A stretch of 64,000 nt of DNA from Pseudomonas sp. Irchel s3h17 (GCF_900187505.1 NZ_FYDL01000020.1:1-64000); one strand, 5' to 3'. Counted from the stretch's first letter, positions 28,509 to 37,661 are shown. Notes: a model not told the origin generated them from the sequence alone. Translations and numbers: made by a program.

Positions 28509-28582
28509 GCTAACTATTCCGGGCGAGGACGCCCTGATTCTAACGGCGCATTGCGCCCTTGTCGTGCTGCGGAGAAAAGTGC

Positions 28583-28936
28583 TTGGACAGAGTGTTTATC
28601 GAGGGCCTGGAAGTCGACACGGTGATTGGTGCCTACGACTGGGAGCGCGGCATCCGTCAGTGCCTGCGTCTTGACCTGAGCTTTGCCTGGGACAACCGTC
28701 CGGCAGCGGCGGGTGATGACCTGACCCTGGCGCTCGACTATGCCAGTGTCACATCGCGTATCCAGGCGTTCGCCGAGCAGTCCAGCTACCAACTGGTGGA
28801 GACCTTTGCCGAGCGTCTGGCGGAAGTCTTGATGGACGAATTCAAGATCACCTGGATGCGTCTCAAGCTGACCAAGCCAGGCGCCATCCCGGCTGCAGCG
28901 GGCGTGGGCGTGGAGATCGAGCGCGGATGTCGCTAA
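28583..28936 (+). CDS. folB: Dihydroneopterin aldolase
   Basis: A 117-aa protein of the FolB family, which converts dihydroneopterin to 6-hydroxymethyl-dihydropterin and glycolaldehyde in folate synthesis. It starts with DRVFIEGLEVDTVIGAYDWE and carries the conserved Tyr and Lys (LTKPGAIP) of the active site. The homologous N-terminus begins at a TTG codon at 28583 with GGAGAAAAG just upstream. The in-frame ATG at 28559 would add eight unrelated residues. The 3' end overlaps folK by 10 bases. Confidence 0.93.
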   Translation: MDRVFIEGLEVDTVIGAYDWERGIRQCLRLDLSFAWDNRPAAAGDDLTLALDYASVTSRIQAFAEQSSYQLVETFAERLAEVLMDEFKITWMRLKLTKPGAIPAAAGVGVEIERGCR

Positions 28937-29445
28937 CTCAGGTATTTCTCGGGCTCGGCAGCAATGTCGAGCGCGAAGCTCATCTGCGGGCTGGGTTGGA
29001 AGCGCTGTCGGGCTTCCTGGTGGATATCCGCTGCTCGGCGGTGTTCGAAAGCCAGCCGGTCGGGATCAAGAGCGGACCATTTTTCAATTTCGTGGTGTCT
29101 GCGTTTACCGATCTGCCCTTGATGGAGCTGGATCGGCGATTGAAGTTCATTGAGGCCGACAATGGTCGGTACGCCCCGGATCGCAAGGGCTTGCCGCTGG
29201 ATATCGACGTGCTGCTGTACGGCGATCTGGTGGGTAATTTCGATGGGTTGGTCCTGCCGCGAGCGGAAATCCTGAAAAACGCCTTTGTGTTATGGCCGCT
29301 GTCGCTGATTGCGCCGGACAGGGTGCATCCGGGTGTCGGCAAAAACTTCGCGACCTTGTGGGGTGAAGCGCAGATTGACCAGGTGTTGGCGCCGGTGGCG
29401 TTTGAGTGGCGCAGTGAGCCGTTGACGCCTTTGAATTTGCTGTGA
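28927..29445 (+). CDS. folK: 2-amino-4-hydroxy-6-hydroxymethyldihydropteridine diphosphokinase
   Basis: A 172-aa HPPK that pyrophosphorylates the pterin made by FolB, the next folate step. FLGLGSNVEREAHLR at the N-terminus and DRKGLPLDIDVLLYGD (metal-binding Asp residues) are the family signatures. It overlaps folB by 10 bases, indicating coupled translation of consecutive enzymes. It converges on cca across a REP pair. Confidence 0.96.
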   Translation: MSLTQVFLGLGSNVEREAHLRAGLEALSGFLVDIRCSAVFESQPVGIKSGPFFNFVVSAFTDLPLMELDRRLKFIEADNGRYAPDRKGLPLDIDVLLYGDLVGNFDGLVLPRAEILKNAFVLWPLSLIAPDRVHPGVGKNFATLWGEAQIDQVLAPVAFEWRSEPLTPLNLL

Positions 29446-29458
29446 CCTGACGGACGCT

Positions 29459-29522
29459 ATCGCGGGCAAGCCCGCTCCCACAAGGTGTGCGCCGTACCTG
29501 TGGGAGCGGGCTTGCCCGCGAT
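29459..29522. repeat. Perfect REP pair (REPIN) between folK and cca
   Basis: Two perfectly complementary 24-base arms at 29459-29482 and 29499-29522 flank a 16-base loop. The core is GGGCAAGCCCGCTCCCACA and its complement, the same element as at 7736-7825. It lies between two convergent genes, where it may also act as a transcript end. Confidence 0.93.
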
Positions 29523-29526
29523 GTTT

Positions 29527-30753
29527 TCAGGCAAGCGCCTCCTTGTAGGCTTTCAACGCCTTGAGCCGCTCGCGCTTGATGGCCTCGCCCAGCTCCGGGC
29601 CCTTGAATCCCTGCTCCAGCAAGGGTTGAACCGCCACGCTGCGTGCGGCCGTGGCTGCACCTCGCAAGTAATCGGCTTGTGGATAACTTCTCTGTTCAAG
29701 ACCTTTGCGGCCTCGTGCGTCCATTTCGCAGGCTGCAATGAACTCCTCGAATCGCTGCGGCCGTCGATACACATCAAAGCTCTGTAGCAACTCCAGCAAG
29801 GTCGAGGCTTTCAGCTCCAGGGCGCGATGGCCGTGGGTGTGGTATTCCCCCACCAGCAGCGCCAGTTCCTGGCAGTCGCGCGGAGCCTTGAAGCGTGCGT
29901 TGACGGCCTTGATCAGTTTCAGTCCCTTGTGTTCATGGGCGATGTGCCTGGGCCATTCGCTCTCGGGTGTCAGGCCTTTGCCAAGGTCATGCAGCAAACA
30001 GGCCCAGCGCACGGTCAGCGGCTGCTTGTGGGCAGCGGCCTGTTCCAGAACGCTCAGGGTATGGAGGCCGCTGTCGATTTCCGGGTGATGGGCTTCAGGC
30101 TGCGGCACGCCGAACAGCGCATCAACCTCGGGCATCAGCACCTTCAAAGCGTCGCAGTCCCTGAGTACCTGGATGAAAACCTGAGGCTGGTTTTCCATCA
30201 GGGCGCGGGATATTTCTTTCCAGCTGCGTTCGGCAGTCAGTGCCTCAAGTTCGCCTGATTCGCTGAGTTGGCGCATCAGTTCGAGGGTTTCGGGTGCGAC
30301 CGTGAAACCGAGCTCGGCGTAACGGGCGGCGAAACGGGCAACGCGCAGGACTCGCAAGGGATCTTCGGCGAATGCGGGGGAAACATGGCGAAGTATGCGT
30401 GCCTCGAGATCGCGCTGGCCATGATAGGGGTCGGTCAGTTGGCCCCGATCGTCTTCAGCCATGGCATTGATCGTCAGGTCACGGCGAATCAGGTCTTCTT
30501 CCAGGGTGACTTCGGGGCTGGCGTGAAAGGTGAAGCCACCGTAACCGCGCCCGGTTTTACGTTCGGTGCGGGCGAGGGCATATTCCTCGCCACTTTCAGG
30601 GTGCAGGAAGACCGGGAAATCGGCTCCGACCGGGCGAAAGCCCTTGGCGAGCATCTCTTCGGTGCTGGCACCGACCACAACCCGGTCAATGTCGGTGACA
30701 GGCTTGCCGAGCAGGCGATCCCTGACCGCGCCGCCGACTTTATAAATCTGCAT
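29527..30753 (-). CDS. cca: CCA-adding enzyme (tRNA nucleotidyltransferase)
   Basis: A 408-aa class II nucleotidyltransferase with an HD domain. It adds or repairs the 3' CCA of tRNAs. The N-terminal GGAVRDRLLGKPVTDIDRVV holds the catalytic Asp pair region, and RRDLTINAMAEDD and the HD motif LLHDLGKG (near residue 255) follow. The length is typical of gammaproteobacterial enzymes with the HD phosphohydrolase. It is convergent with folK and followed upstream by spoVR on the same strand. Confidence 0.96.
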   Translation of the reverse strand: MQIYKVGGAVRDRLLGKPVTDIDRVVVGASTEEMLAKGFRPVGADFPVFLHPESGEEYALARTERKTGRGYGGFTFHASPEVTLEEDLIRRDLTINAMAEDDRGQLTDPYHGQRDLEARILRHVSPAFAEDPLRVLRVARFAARYAELGFTVAPETLELMRQLSESGELEALTAERSWKEISRALMENQPQVFIQVLRDCDALKVLMPEVDALFGVPQPEAHHPEIDSGLHTLSVLEQAAAHKQPLTVRWACLLHDLGKGLTPESEWPRHIAHEHKGLKLIKAVNARFKAPRDCQELALLVGEYHTHGHRALELKASTLLELLQSFDVYRRPQRFEEFIAACEMDARGRKGLEQRSYPQADYLRGAATAARSVAVQPLLEQGFKGPELGEAIKRERLKALKAYKEALA

Positions 30754-30816
30754 AAAAAACCTCCGTTAGCTCGACAGGATAACCCTTGTGTCGAACTTCC
30801 GGAGGTTCTGGAAGGT

Positions 30817-32379
30817 TCAAAGGTGAATGACGGCCAGGTCGAGTCGACCGTAGTCGCCCTCGCTGTGCTCGCCCCTGGGGGGCACGTGGTGGGTTTTCAT
30901 CACCTGGTCGCCCTGCAGGGTCTCCAGGTGGATATCGAAGCCCCAGAGGCGGTGCAGGTGCTTTAGAACCTCGTCTGTGGAGTCTCCCAGTGGTTTGCGG
31001 TCGTGTTGTTGATGGCGCAGGGTCAGCGAGCGATCGCCGCGGCGGTCGATGCTGTAGATCTGTATGTTGGGTTCGCGGTTGCCCAGGTTGTATTGGGCTG
31101 CCAGGGTTTCACGAATGGTGCGGTAGCCGTCCTCGTCATGAATGGCGGGTACCAGAAGATCGTCCTTTTGATCGTCATCGAGAATGCTGAACAGTTTGAG
31201 GTCGCGGATCACCTTCGGCGACAGGTACTGCAGGATGAAACTCTCATCCTTGAAGCTGCTCATGGCGAACTTGATGGCTGACAGCCAGTCGGTCCCGGCG
31301 ATTTCCGGAAACCAGCGGTAGTCCTCTTCCGTCGGCTCCTCGCACATGCGGCGGATGTCGCGGTACATGGAGAAGCCCAGGGTGTAGGGGTTGATCCCGC
31401 TGTAATACGGGCTATCGAACCCGGGCTGGAAGACCACGCTGGTGTGCGAGGCCAGGAACTCCATCATGAAGCCGTCGGTCACCAGGCCTTCGTCGTACAG
31501 GTCGTTCATCAGGGTGTAGTGCCAGAACGTTGCCCAGCCCTCGTTCATGACTTGCGTCTGGCGCTGTGGATAAAAGTACTGCGCGATCTTGCGCACGATC
31601 CGCACGATTTCCCGCTGCCATGGCTCCAGCAGCGGGGCGTGTTTTTCGATGAAGTAGAGGATGTTCTCCTGCGGTTCGGCCGGAAAGCGTGCGTTGTCTT
31701 TCTCGCTGTACTTGCCAGCGCCTTTGGGAATGGTTCGCCACAGGTCGTTGATCTGCTTTTGCAGGTGCTCTTCGCGGTCCTTTTGCCGGCGTCGCTCTTC
31801 TTCGGCGGAGATCGGGTAAGGGCGCTTGTAGCGGTCGACGCCGTAGTTCATCAGGGCGTGGCAGGAGTCCAGCAGGTCCTCCACGGCGTCGATGCCGTGG
31901 CGCTCCTCGCATTGCATGATGTACTGCTTGGCGAAGACCAGGTAATCGATGATCGAACTGGCATCGGTCCAGGTGCGGAACAGGTAGTTGCCTTTGAAAA
32001 AGCTGTTATGGCCATAGCAGGCATGGGCCACCACCAGCGCTTGCATGCAGATGGTGTTTTCTTCCATCAGGTAGGCAATGCACGGGTCGGAGTTGATCAC
32101 GATTTCGTAGGCCAGTCCCATCTGGCCACGACTGTAGGACTTTTCCGTGCTGAGGAAGTGTTTGCCATAGGACCAATGGTGATAACCCAGTGGCATGCCG
32201 ACGGACGCATAGGCATCCATCATCTGTTCGGCGGTAATCACTTCGATCTGGTTGGGGTAGGTGTCCAGCGCATAGCGGGCCGCTATACGGCTGATTTCGC
32301 GGTCGTAGGCCTGGATCAGCTCGAACGTCCATTCGGAGCCGGTGGAAATGGGTTGGCGTTTCTGCTCTTTGGCGGTCAT
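30817..32379 (-). CDS. SpoVR family protein
   Basis: A 520-aa SpoVR/YcgB-family protein. Its role outside Bacillus spore cortex formation is unknown. In proteobacteria it is consistently linked to YeaH and PrkA (YeaG) and to stationary-phase or nitrogen-starvation responses. Conserved His- and Glu-rich stretches such as GHNSFFKGNY and VMNEGWATFWHY are visible and may bind metal. Its start overlaps the upstream DUF444 gene by 4 bases, so the two are coupled. Confidence 0.92.
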   Translation of the reverse strand: MTAKEQKRQPISTGSEWTFELIQAYDREISRIAARYALDTYPNQIEVITAEQMMDAYASVGMPLGYHHWSYGKHFLSTEKSYSRGQMGLAYEIVINSDPCIAYLMEENTICMQALVVAHACYGHNSFFKGNYLFRTWTDASSIIDYLVFAKQYIMQCEERHGIDAVEDLLDSCHALMNYGVDRYKRPYPISAEEERRRQKDREEHLQKQINDLWRTIPKGAGKYSEKDNARFPAEPQENILYFIEKHAPLLEPWQREIVRIVRKIAQYFYPQRQTQVMNEGWATFWHYTLMNDLYDEGLVTDGFMMEFLASHTSVVFQPGFDSPYYSGINPYTLGFSMYRDIRRMCEEPTEEDYRWFPEIAGTDWLSAIKFAMSSFKDESFILQYLSPKVIRDLKLFSILDDDQKDDLLVPAIHDEDGYRTIRETLAAQYNLGNREPNIQIYSIDRRGDRSLTLRHQQHDRKPLGDSTDEVLKHLHRLWGFDIHLETLQGDQVMKTHHVPPRGEHSEGDYGRLDLAVIHL

Positions 32380-33647
32380 GTCACTAACCTGCGCTGGAAG
32401 AGTTCACGGAAGACCGGGTAGATATCTCCGGCCGAAACCAGCTGCTGCTGGGCAAAGGTGTCGGTGAAGGCTTCGGCGATACGCTCGTATTCGTACCACA
32501 GGGCCTGGTGCTCGCGCGGAGTGATCTCTACATAAGTGTAATACTGCACGAAAGGCATGATCTGGTTGATCAGGATGTCACGGCAGATTGGCGAGTCATC
32601 GTTCCAGTTGTCGCCATCGGAGGCCTGTGCGGCATAGATGTTCCAGTCGTTGCTCGGATAGCGCTCGGCCATGATCTCCTGCATCAGTTTAAGGGCGCTG
32701 GAGACAATGGTGCCGCCAGTTTCACGAGAGTAGAAGAACTCTTCTTCGTCGACTTCCCGGGCGCTGGTGTGGTGGCGGATGAACACGACGTCGATCTTTT
32801 CGTAGTTCCGTTTCAGGAACAGGTACAACAGGATGAAGAACCGTTTGGCGATGTCCTTGGTCGCCTGGGTCATGGAGCCGGAAACGTCCATCAGGCAGAA
32901 CATGACCGCCTTGGAGCTGGGGTTGGGCTGTTTGATCAGCAGGTTGTACTTGAGGTCGAAGGTGTCGAGAAACGGCACGCGGTGAATGCGCGCGCTCAGG
33001 CGTTCGATTTCAGCCTCGATTTTCTGGATATCGCCAAAGTTGTCCGGTTCTTCCTGTTTGAGGCGTGCCAGCTCGTCCTTGGCTTCGCGCAGTTTTGCCC
33101 GGCTGCTGCCCGACAGCGCAATACGCCGGGCATGGGCCGAGCGCAGGGTGCGGATGATGTTGATTCGTGACGGGTTGCCTTCGTTGCTGATACCGGCGCG
33201 CACAGTCTTGAAGGTGTCGGTGCCGCTGAGGTTGCGTTTGACCAGGTTGGGCAGCTCCAGGTCCTCGAACATGAATTCGAGGAACTCTTCCTGGGTGATC
33301 TGGAACACGAACTCGTCCATGCCTTCGCCGGAATTTCCGGCCTTGCCCGGACCACGGCCACCCCCACCTGCCGGTGGGCGGGCAATGTGCTCGCCGGTCG
33401 TGAACTCCTTGTTACCGGGGTGCACGATGGTCTGTTTGCCACCACGACCATGGTGAAGCACTGGCTCGTCGATATCGCGCCCGGGAATGCTGATTTGCTC
33501 GCCGTGCTCCATGTCCGTAATGGAGCGCCGGCTCACGGCCTCTTCGACGGCCTTTTTGATGTGGTCACGGTAGCGCCGCAGAAACCGCTGGCGGTTTACC
33601 GTGCTCTTGTTCTTGCCATTGAGGCGTCGGTCGATCACATAACTCAT
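32376..33647 (-). CDS. YeaH/YhbH family protein (DUF444)
   Basis: A 423-aa DUF444 protein with a basic N-terminus, a Gly/Pro-rich linker near residues 90-115 and a C-terminal von Willebrand A-like domain marked by MFCLMDVSGSMTQATK, a metal-dependent adhesion-type motif. It is the middle member of the prkA-yeaH-spoVR set. The protein is thought to act with the PrkA kinase in stress adaptation, but its activity is undefined. A spacer of about 120 bases with an inverted repeat separates it from prkA, whereas it overlaps spoVR. Confidence 0.93.
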   Translation of the reverse strand: MSYVIDRRLNGKNKSTVNRQRFLRRYRDHIKKAVEEAVSRRSITDMEHGEQISIPGRDIDEPVLHHGRGGKQTIVHPGNKEFTTGEHIARPPAGGGGRGPGKAGNSGEGMDEFVFQITQEEFLEFMFEDLELPNLVKRNLSGTDTFKTVRAGISNEGNPSRINIIRTLRSAHARRIALSGSSRAKLREAKDELARLKQEEPDNFGDIQKIEAEIERLSARIHRVPFLDTFDLKYNLLIKQPNPSSKAVMFCLMDVSGSMTQATKDIAKRFFILLYLFLKRNYEKIDVVFIRHHTSAREVDEEEFFYSRETGGTIVSSALKLMQEIMAERYPSNDWNIYAAQASDGDNWNDDSPICRDILINQIMPFVQYYTYVEITPREHQALWYEYERIAEAFTDTFAQQQLVSAGDIYPVFRELFQRRLVT

Positions 33648-33661
33648 AGGGGCCCTCCGGG

Positions 33662-33763
33662 CAGCTTCAAGTTGTGAGCTACAAGCTGCAAGTAGAAGCT
33701 GTTACCCGGCTCTCGGGCTTACGCGCCTTTCTCATGCAGCTTGTGGCTTGTAGCTTGCAGCTG
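33662..33763. repeat. Imperfect inverted repeat between prkA and the DUF444 gene
   Basis: Arms at about 33662-33700 and 33735-33763 share the CTACAAGCTGCAAG motif and its complement (GCAGCTTGTGGCT, CTTGTAGCTTGCAGCT). Related sequence (GCGGCTTGTAGCTGACAG) recurs at 50528-50545. It resembles a dispersed Pseudomonas intergenic repeat distinct from REP. Confidence 0.6.
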
Positions 33764-33765
33764 TC

Positions 33766-35688
33766 TCACTGCGATTTCCGGACCCGCAGGTACCACTCGG
33801 ACAGAAGCCGTACCTGTTTGTCGGTGTAGCCGCGCTCGACCATTCGAGTAACGAAGTCGTTGTGTTTTTGCTGGTCCTCTTTGCTGGCCTTGGCGTTGAA
33901 ACTGATGACCGGCAGCAGATCCTCGGTGTTCGAGAACATTTTCTTCTCGATGACCACCCGCAGCTTCTCGTAGCTGAGCCAGGTCGGATTCTTGCCATTG
34001 TTGTTGGCCCGGGCACGCAGGACGAAGTTGACGATTTCGTTGCGAAAATCCTTCGGATTGCTGATGCCCGCCGGTTTTTCGATTTTCTCCAATTCTTCGT
34101 TGAGGGCGACGCGGTTGAGAATTTCGCCGGTTTCCGGGTCGCGATACTCCTGGTCCTGAATCCAGAAGTCGGCGTACAGCACATAGCGGTCGAAGATGTT
34201 CTGCCCGTACTCGCTGTAGGACTCCAGGTATGCGGTCTGGATCTCCTTGCCGATGAACTCGATGTAGCGCGGCGCCAGGTATTCCTTCAGGAAGCGCAGG
34301 TAGCGTTCGCGGGTTTCCGCCTGGAATTGCTCCTGTTCGATCTGTTGTTCGAGCACGTAGAGCAGGTGCACCGGGTTGGCGGCGATTTCGTGCGGGTCGA
34401 AGTTGAAGACCTTGGACAGGATCTTGAAGGCGAAACGGGTCGAAAGACCGTTCATGCCTTCGTCGACGCCGGCCGTGTCGCGGTACTCCTGGATCGACTT
34501 GGCCTTCGGATCGGTGTCCTTGAGGTTCTCGCCGTCATACACGCGCATTTTCGAGTAGATGTTCGAGTTCTCGGGCTCCTTGAGGCGCGAGAGCACGGTG
34601 AACTGGGCGAGCATCTTCAGGGTATCGGGTGCGCAGTGAGCCTTGGCCAGGGAGCTGTTGAACAGCAGCTTGTCGTAGATCTTCACTTCGTCGGTGACCC
34701 GCAGGCAGTACGGGACCTTGACGATGTAGATCCGGTCGATGAAGGCTTCGTTGTTCTTGTTGTTGCGGAAGGTGTGCCATTCCGATTCGTTGGAGTGCGC
34801 CAGCAGGATCCCGGTGAACGGAATCGCGCCCAGGCCTTCGGTGCTGTTGTAGTTGCCTTCCTGGGTGGCGGTCAGCAGAGGGTGCAGCACCTTGATCGGC
34901 GCCTTGAACATTTCAACGAATTCCATCAGGCCCTGGTTGGACCGGCACAGTGCGCCCGAGTAGCTGTAGGCATCGGCGTCGTTTTGCGGGAACTCTTCGA
35001 GTTTGCGGATATCGACCTTGCCCACCAGCGCCGAGATGTCCTGGTTGTTTTCGTCGCCCGGTTCGGTCTTGGCGACGGCGATCTGGTTGAGGATCGAAGG
35101 GTAGAGCTTGACCACCCGGAATTGACTGATATCGCCGCCAAACTCGGCAAGCCGCTTGGTCGCCCAAGGCGACATGATGGTGTTCAGGTAGCGCCGAGGA
35201 ATGCCGAAGTCCTCTTCCAGGATCGCGCCGTCTTCGGTGGCGTTGAACAGCCCCAGTGGCGACTCGAACACGGGAGAGCCCTTGATGGCATAGAAGGGGA
35301 CTTTCTCGATCAGCTGTTTCAGCTTTTCGGCCAGGGACGACTTGCCGCCACCGACGGGGCCGAGCAGGTAGAGGATCTGTTTCTTCTCTTCCAGGCCTTG
35401 GGCCGCATGGCGGAAGTAGGAGACGATCTGGTCAATGCATTCCTCCATTCCGTGGAAGTCTTCAAAGGCCGGATAACGGCGGATCACCTTGTTGGAAAAG
35501 ATGCGCGACAGCCTCGAGTTGGTCGAGGTGTCCAGCAATTCCGGCTCACCGATGGCCAACAGCAGACGCTCGGCGGAGGAAGCGTAGGCGCTCCGGTCCT
35601 GCTTGCACAGCTCCAGGTACTCCTGCAGCGTGAGTTCTTCCTGGCGTGTGGACTCGAAGCGTTGTTGGAAGTGGCTAAAAATACTCAT
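33766..35688 (-). CDS. PrkA family serine protein kinase (YeaG)
   Basis: A 640-aa protein with an N-terminal AAA+ ATPase core (Walker A GPVGGGKSSLAEKL near residue 110) and a C-terminal PrkA kinase-like region. PrkA/YeaG proteins are reported as serine kinases and as AAA proteases induced in starvation. It leads the prkA-DUF444-spoVR operon. A sigma-S-like -10 element lies about 180 bases upstream. The length is typical for the family. Confidence 0.95.
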   Translation of the reverse strand: MSIFSHFQQRFESTRQEELTLQEYLELCKQDRSAYASSAERLLLAIGEPELLDTSTNSRLSRIFSNKVIRRYPAFEDFHGMEECIDQIVSYFRHAAQGLEEKKQILYLLGPVGGGKSSLAEKLKQLIEKVPFYAIKGSPVFESPLGLFNATEDGAILEEDFGIPRRYLNTIMSPWATKRLAEFGGDISQFRVVKLYPSILNQIAVAKTEPGDENNQDISALVGKVDIRKLEEFPQNDADAYSYSGALCRSNQGLMEFVEMFKAPIKVLHPLLTATQEGNYNSTEGLGAIPFTGILLAHSNESEWHTFRNNKNNEAFIDRIYIVKVPYCLRVTDEVKIYDKLLFNSSLAKAHCAPDTLKMLAQFTVLSRLKEPENSNIYSKMRVYDGENLKDTDPKAKSIQEYRDTAGVDEGMNGLSTRFAFKILSKVFNFDPHEIAANPVHLLYVLEQQIEQEQFQAETRERYLRFLKEYLAPRYIEFIGKEIQTAYLESYSEYGQNIFDRYVLYADFWIQDQEYRDPETGEILNRVALNEELEKIEKPAGISNPKDFRNEIVNFVLRARANNNGKNPTWLSYEKLRVVIEKKMFSNTEDLLPVISFNAKASKEDQQKHNDFVTRMVERGYTDKQVRLLSEWYLRVRKSQ

Positions 35689-35868
35689 GACGACACCTCG
35701 CTCGATACGTGGAGCCGGCGCCGGATCAGTCGATGCTGGTAAGCAACTGAAAGTGCAGCTGCTTTTTACCCCCCCAGAACACCTTCAAAGCTATCAACCT
35801 TGAAAGGTTACTCCCGATGACCCGCACGCCGGTGTACCGGCTCTCCCCTGTTTTGGATGGCCTGAGCC

Positions 35869-35877
35869 TAAGGATAG
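35869..35877 (-). promoter_or_regulatory. Candidate sigma-S -10 element upstream of prkA
   Basis: The minus-strand sequence CTATCCTTA differs at one position from the extended sigma-S -10 CTATACTTA. It lies about 180 bases before the prkA ATG, in the only gap of this operon large enough for a promoter. Support is from motif and family behaviour only. Confidence 0.35.
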
Positions 35878-35933
35878 TTCGGAATCCGGGAGGTAAAGGG
35901 GCAATGCGTAATTTGTTGTAAATGACCGTCTGT

Positions 35934-35956
35934 CAGCCCACGGCAGACGTGGGCTG
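35934..35956 (-). terminator. Hairpin after glpE
   Basis: A perfect 9-bp stem (CAGCCCACG / CGTGGGCTG, loop of 5) lies 16 bases past the glpE stop, at the end of the lptD-to-glpE gene run. No T-tract follows, so termination may be weak or the hairpin may protect the 3' end. Confidence 0.5.
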
Positions 35957-35971
35957 CAGCACTGAAAAAAA

Positions 35972-36301
35972 TTATTCGGACGTGCCTTGCGCCGTTTCCG
36001 AAGGAAAGGTCGTGCGCCACAGTTCGAAGCCGCCGTCCATGCTGTAGACGTCGGAGAAGCCCTGGCTGATCAGGTAGGCGGCGGCGTTCTGGCTCGAGTT
36101 GCCGTGGTAGCAGACCACTACCGTGGGTGCGTCGAGGTCGGCACCGCGGATGAAATCCGAGATCGAATGGTTGTCCAGGTGCTTTGAGCCGCTGATGTGC
36201 AGTGCGGCATAGGTCTGCGGGTCGCGGATGTCGACCACCACCGCGCCTTGCTCTCGCAGGGCCTGGGCTTGTTCGGGGGGGATGCGTTTGAATTCGCTCA
36301 T
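35972..36301 (-). CDS. glpE: Thiosulfate sulfurtransferase GlpE
   Basis: A 109-aa single-domain rhodanese. The active-site loop VVVCYHGNSSQ contains the catalytic Cys (about residue 65) and is typical of GlpE. It transfers sulfane sulfur from thiosulfate to acceptors. It is the last gene of the run lptD-surA-pdxA-rsmA-apaG-apaH-glpE, 33 bases after apaH, an arrangement frequent in pseudomonads. Confidence 0.93.
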   Translation of the reverse strand: MSEFKRIPPEQAQALREQGAVVVDIRDPQTYAALHISGSKHLDNHSISDFIRGADLDAPTVVVCYHGNSSQNAAAYLISQGFSDVYSMDGGFELWRTTFPSETAQGTSE

Positions 36302-36334
36302 GGTGGACTCCTGTGGCCTGGCTGGGGGCGCAGC

Positions 36335-37216
36335 CTAGCGCTTGGCGCTGGCCGCCAATGGTTCGGGGGTGGGTGAGGCGACAGGTGGTGCGAGGTGGCC
36401 GTGTTCGTCGCATTTGCAACTCAGGCGCTCGCCGGTGTCGATGTTCATCAGTGTCATGGCGCCACCCCAGACGCAACCGGTGTCGAGGGCGAAGATGCCG
36501 GGTTCGTTGCACTGGCCTTCGAGTGCCGCCCAGTGACCGAAAATGATCTTCTGGCCGCGGGTCTTGCGCTCCTTGTGCTTGAACCAGGGGGCGTAGCCGG
36601 GTGGGGCGGTGTCGATGCCTTCCTTGCTTTTGAGGTCAAGCTTGCCTTCGCGGGTGCAGAAGCGCATGCGGGTGAAATAGTTGGTAATCACCCGCAAACG
36701 GGTCACGCCGTTGAGGTCGTTGTCCCATTTCGCCGGTTCGCTGCCGTACATGCCGTCCAGGTACGGGGTGAACAGGTTGTCGTCACGCAGTGCGGTCTCG
36801 ACTTCGGCGGCGTACTTGATGGCTTTGCGCAGGGACCATTGCGGCGGTATGCCGGCATGCACCAGCACCATGTCGCGTTGTTCGTCGTAGTGCAGGAGTT
36901 TTTGCTGGCGCAGCCACTCAAGCAGGTCCTTGCTGTCCGGAGCGTCGAGGATTTCGCGCAGGGTATCGGCTTTTTTCAGGCGCTCGATATTTTTCCCAGC
37001 CGCTAGCAGGTGCAGGTCGTGGTTGCCCAGTACGCACACCAGCGATTGGCGGATGCTATAGAGGAAGCGCAGGGTTTCCAGTGATTGCGGCCCCCGGTTC
37101 ACCAGGTCGCCGACCAGCCACAAGTGGTCCTTTGCCGGGTCGAAGGCGACACGCTTGAGCAGGCATTGCAGCGGCTCGAGGCAACCCTGGAGATCGCCGA
37201 CGGCGTAGGTCGCCAT
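36335..37216 (-). CDS. apaH: Diadenosine tetraphosphatase, symmetrical
   Basis: A 293-aa metallophosphatase that hydrolyses Ap4A to two ADP. The three core motifs are GDLQGC (residue 7), GDLVNRGP and GNHDLHLL. It begins immediately after apaG, sharing one base of stop and start (TGATG). A much longer in-frame extension to 37600 lies inside apaG and is not homologous. The C-terminal tail (rich in Pro, Ala, Ser) extends somewhat beyond the E. coli enzyme. Confidence 0.97.
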   Translation of the reverse strand: MATYAVGDLQGCLEPLQCLLKRVAFDPAKDHLWLVGDLVNRGPQSLETLRFLYSIRQSLVCVLGNHDLHLLAAGKNIERLKKADTLREILDAPDSKDLLEWLRQQKLLHYDEQRDMVLVHAGIPPQWSLRKAIKYAAEVETALRDDNLFTPYLDGMYGSEPAKWDNDLNGVTRLRVITNYFTRMRFCTREGKLDLKSKEGIDTAPPGYAPWFKHKERKTRGQKIIFGHWAALEGQCNEPGIFALDTGCVWGGAMTLMNIDTGERLSCKCDEHGHLAPPVASPTPEPLAASAKR

Positions 37217-37596
37217 CAGTGCAAGGCTCCGGGTACGGCCAGGAGGAATGGCGCGATGATGGCGTCGAAGTGGGTGCCGTCGTCGGCGAGCATCTGATAA
37301 CTGCCTTGCATGTTGCCAACGCGGGTGGTCATCACGGTACCGCTGCTGTAGGTGTGATTCTTGCCGGGTTCGATCAGCGGCTGCTGGCCAACCACGCCGG
37401 CACCGCGAACCTCTTCGACATGCCCGTCGCCATCGGTAATCACCCAGTGCCGTGAGAGCAGCCTGGCCGGTAGCAGGCCGTTGTTCTGTACGGTAATGGT
37501 GTAGGCAAAGGCAAAGCGGTTGTGCTCGGGTTGCGATTGTTCTGCCAGAAAGCGAGTGACGACGCTGACGTCGACCTGATAACGAGGATCGGACAT
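37216..37596 (-). CDS. apaG: ApaG domain protein (Co2+/Mg2+ efflux-associated)
   Basis: A 126-aa ApaG/F-box-like beta-sandwich protein (SDPRYQVDVSVVTRFL start, FAYTITVQNNG, GSYQML). Its molecular role is unclear; mutants in Salmonella affect cobalt and magnesium resistance. The ATG at 37596 matches family N-termini, and seven extra upstream residues from 37617 do not. It is coupled to apaH and lies after a long hairpin that separates it from rsmA. Confidence 0.95.
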   Translation of the reverse strand: MSDPRYQVDVSVVTRFLAEQSQPEHNRFAFAYTITVQNNGLLPARLLSRHWVITDGDGHVEEVRGAGVVGQQPLIEPGKNHTYSSGTVMTTRVGNMQGSYQMLADDGTHFDAIIAPFLLAVPGALH

Positions 37597-37661
37597 GCAA
37601 AAAGGCCTTAAAAGCAAAGCGGGACGCGGGGCGTGACTGATGTGGATCAGTCTAGGCCAAG

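Noticed and set aside
33862..35742. A 626-codon plus-strand frame opposite prkA
   Set aside because: It mirrors the codon pattern of prkA; composition and lack of motifs show it is a shadow frame.
36335..37600. A 421-codon version of apaH
   Set aside because: The extra N-terminal part overlaps apaG in another frame and is unlike the family; the start at 37216 fits.
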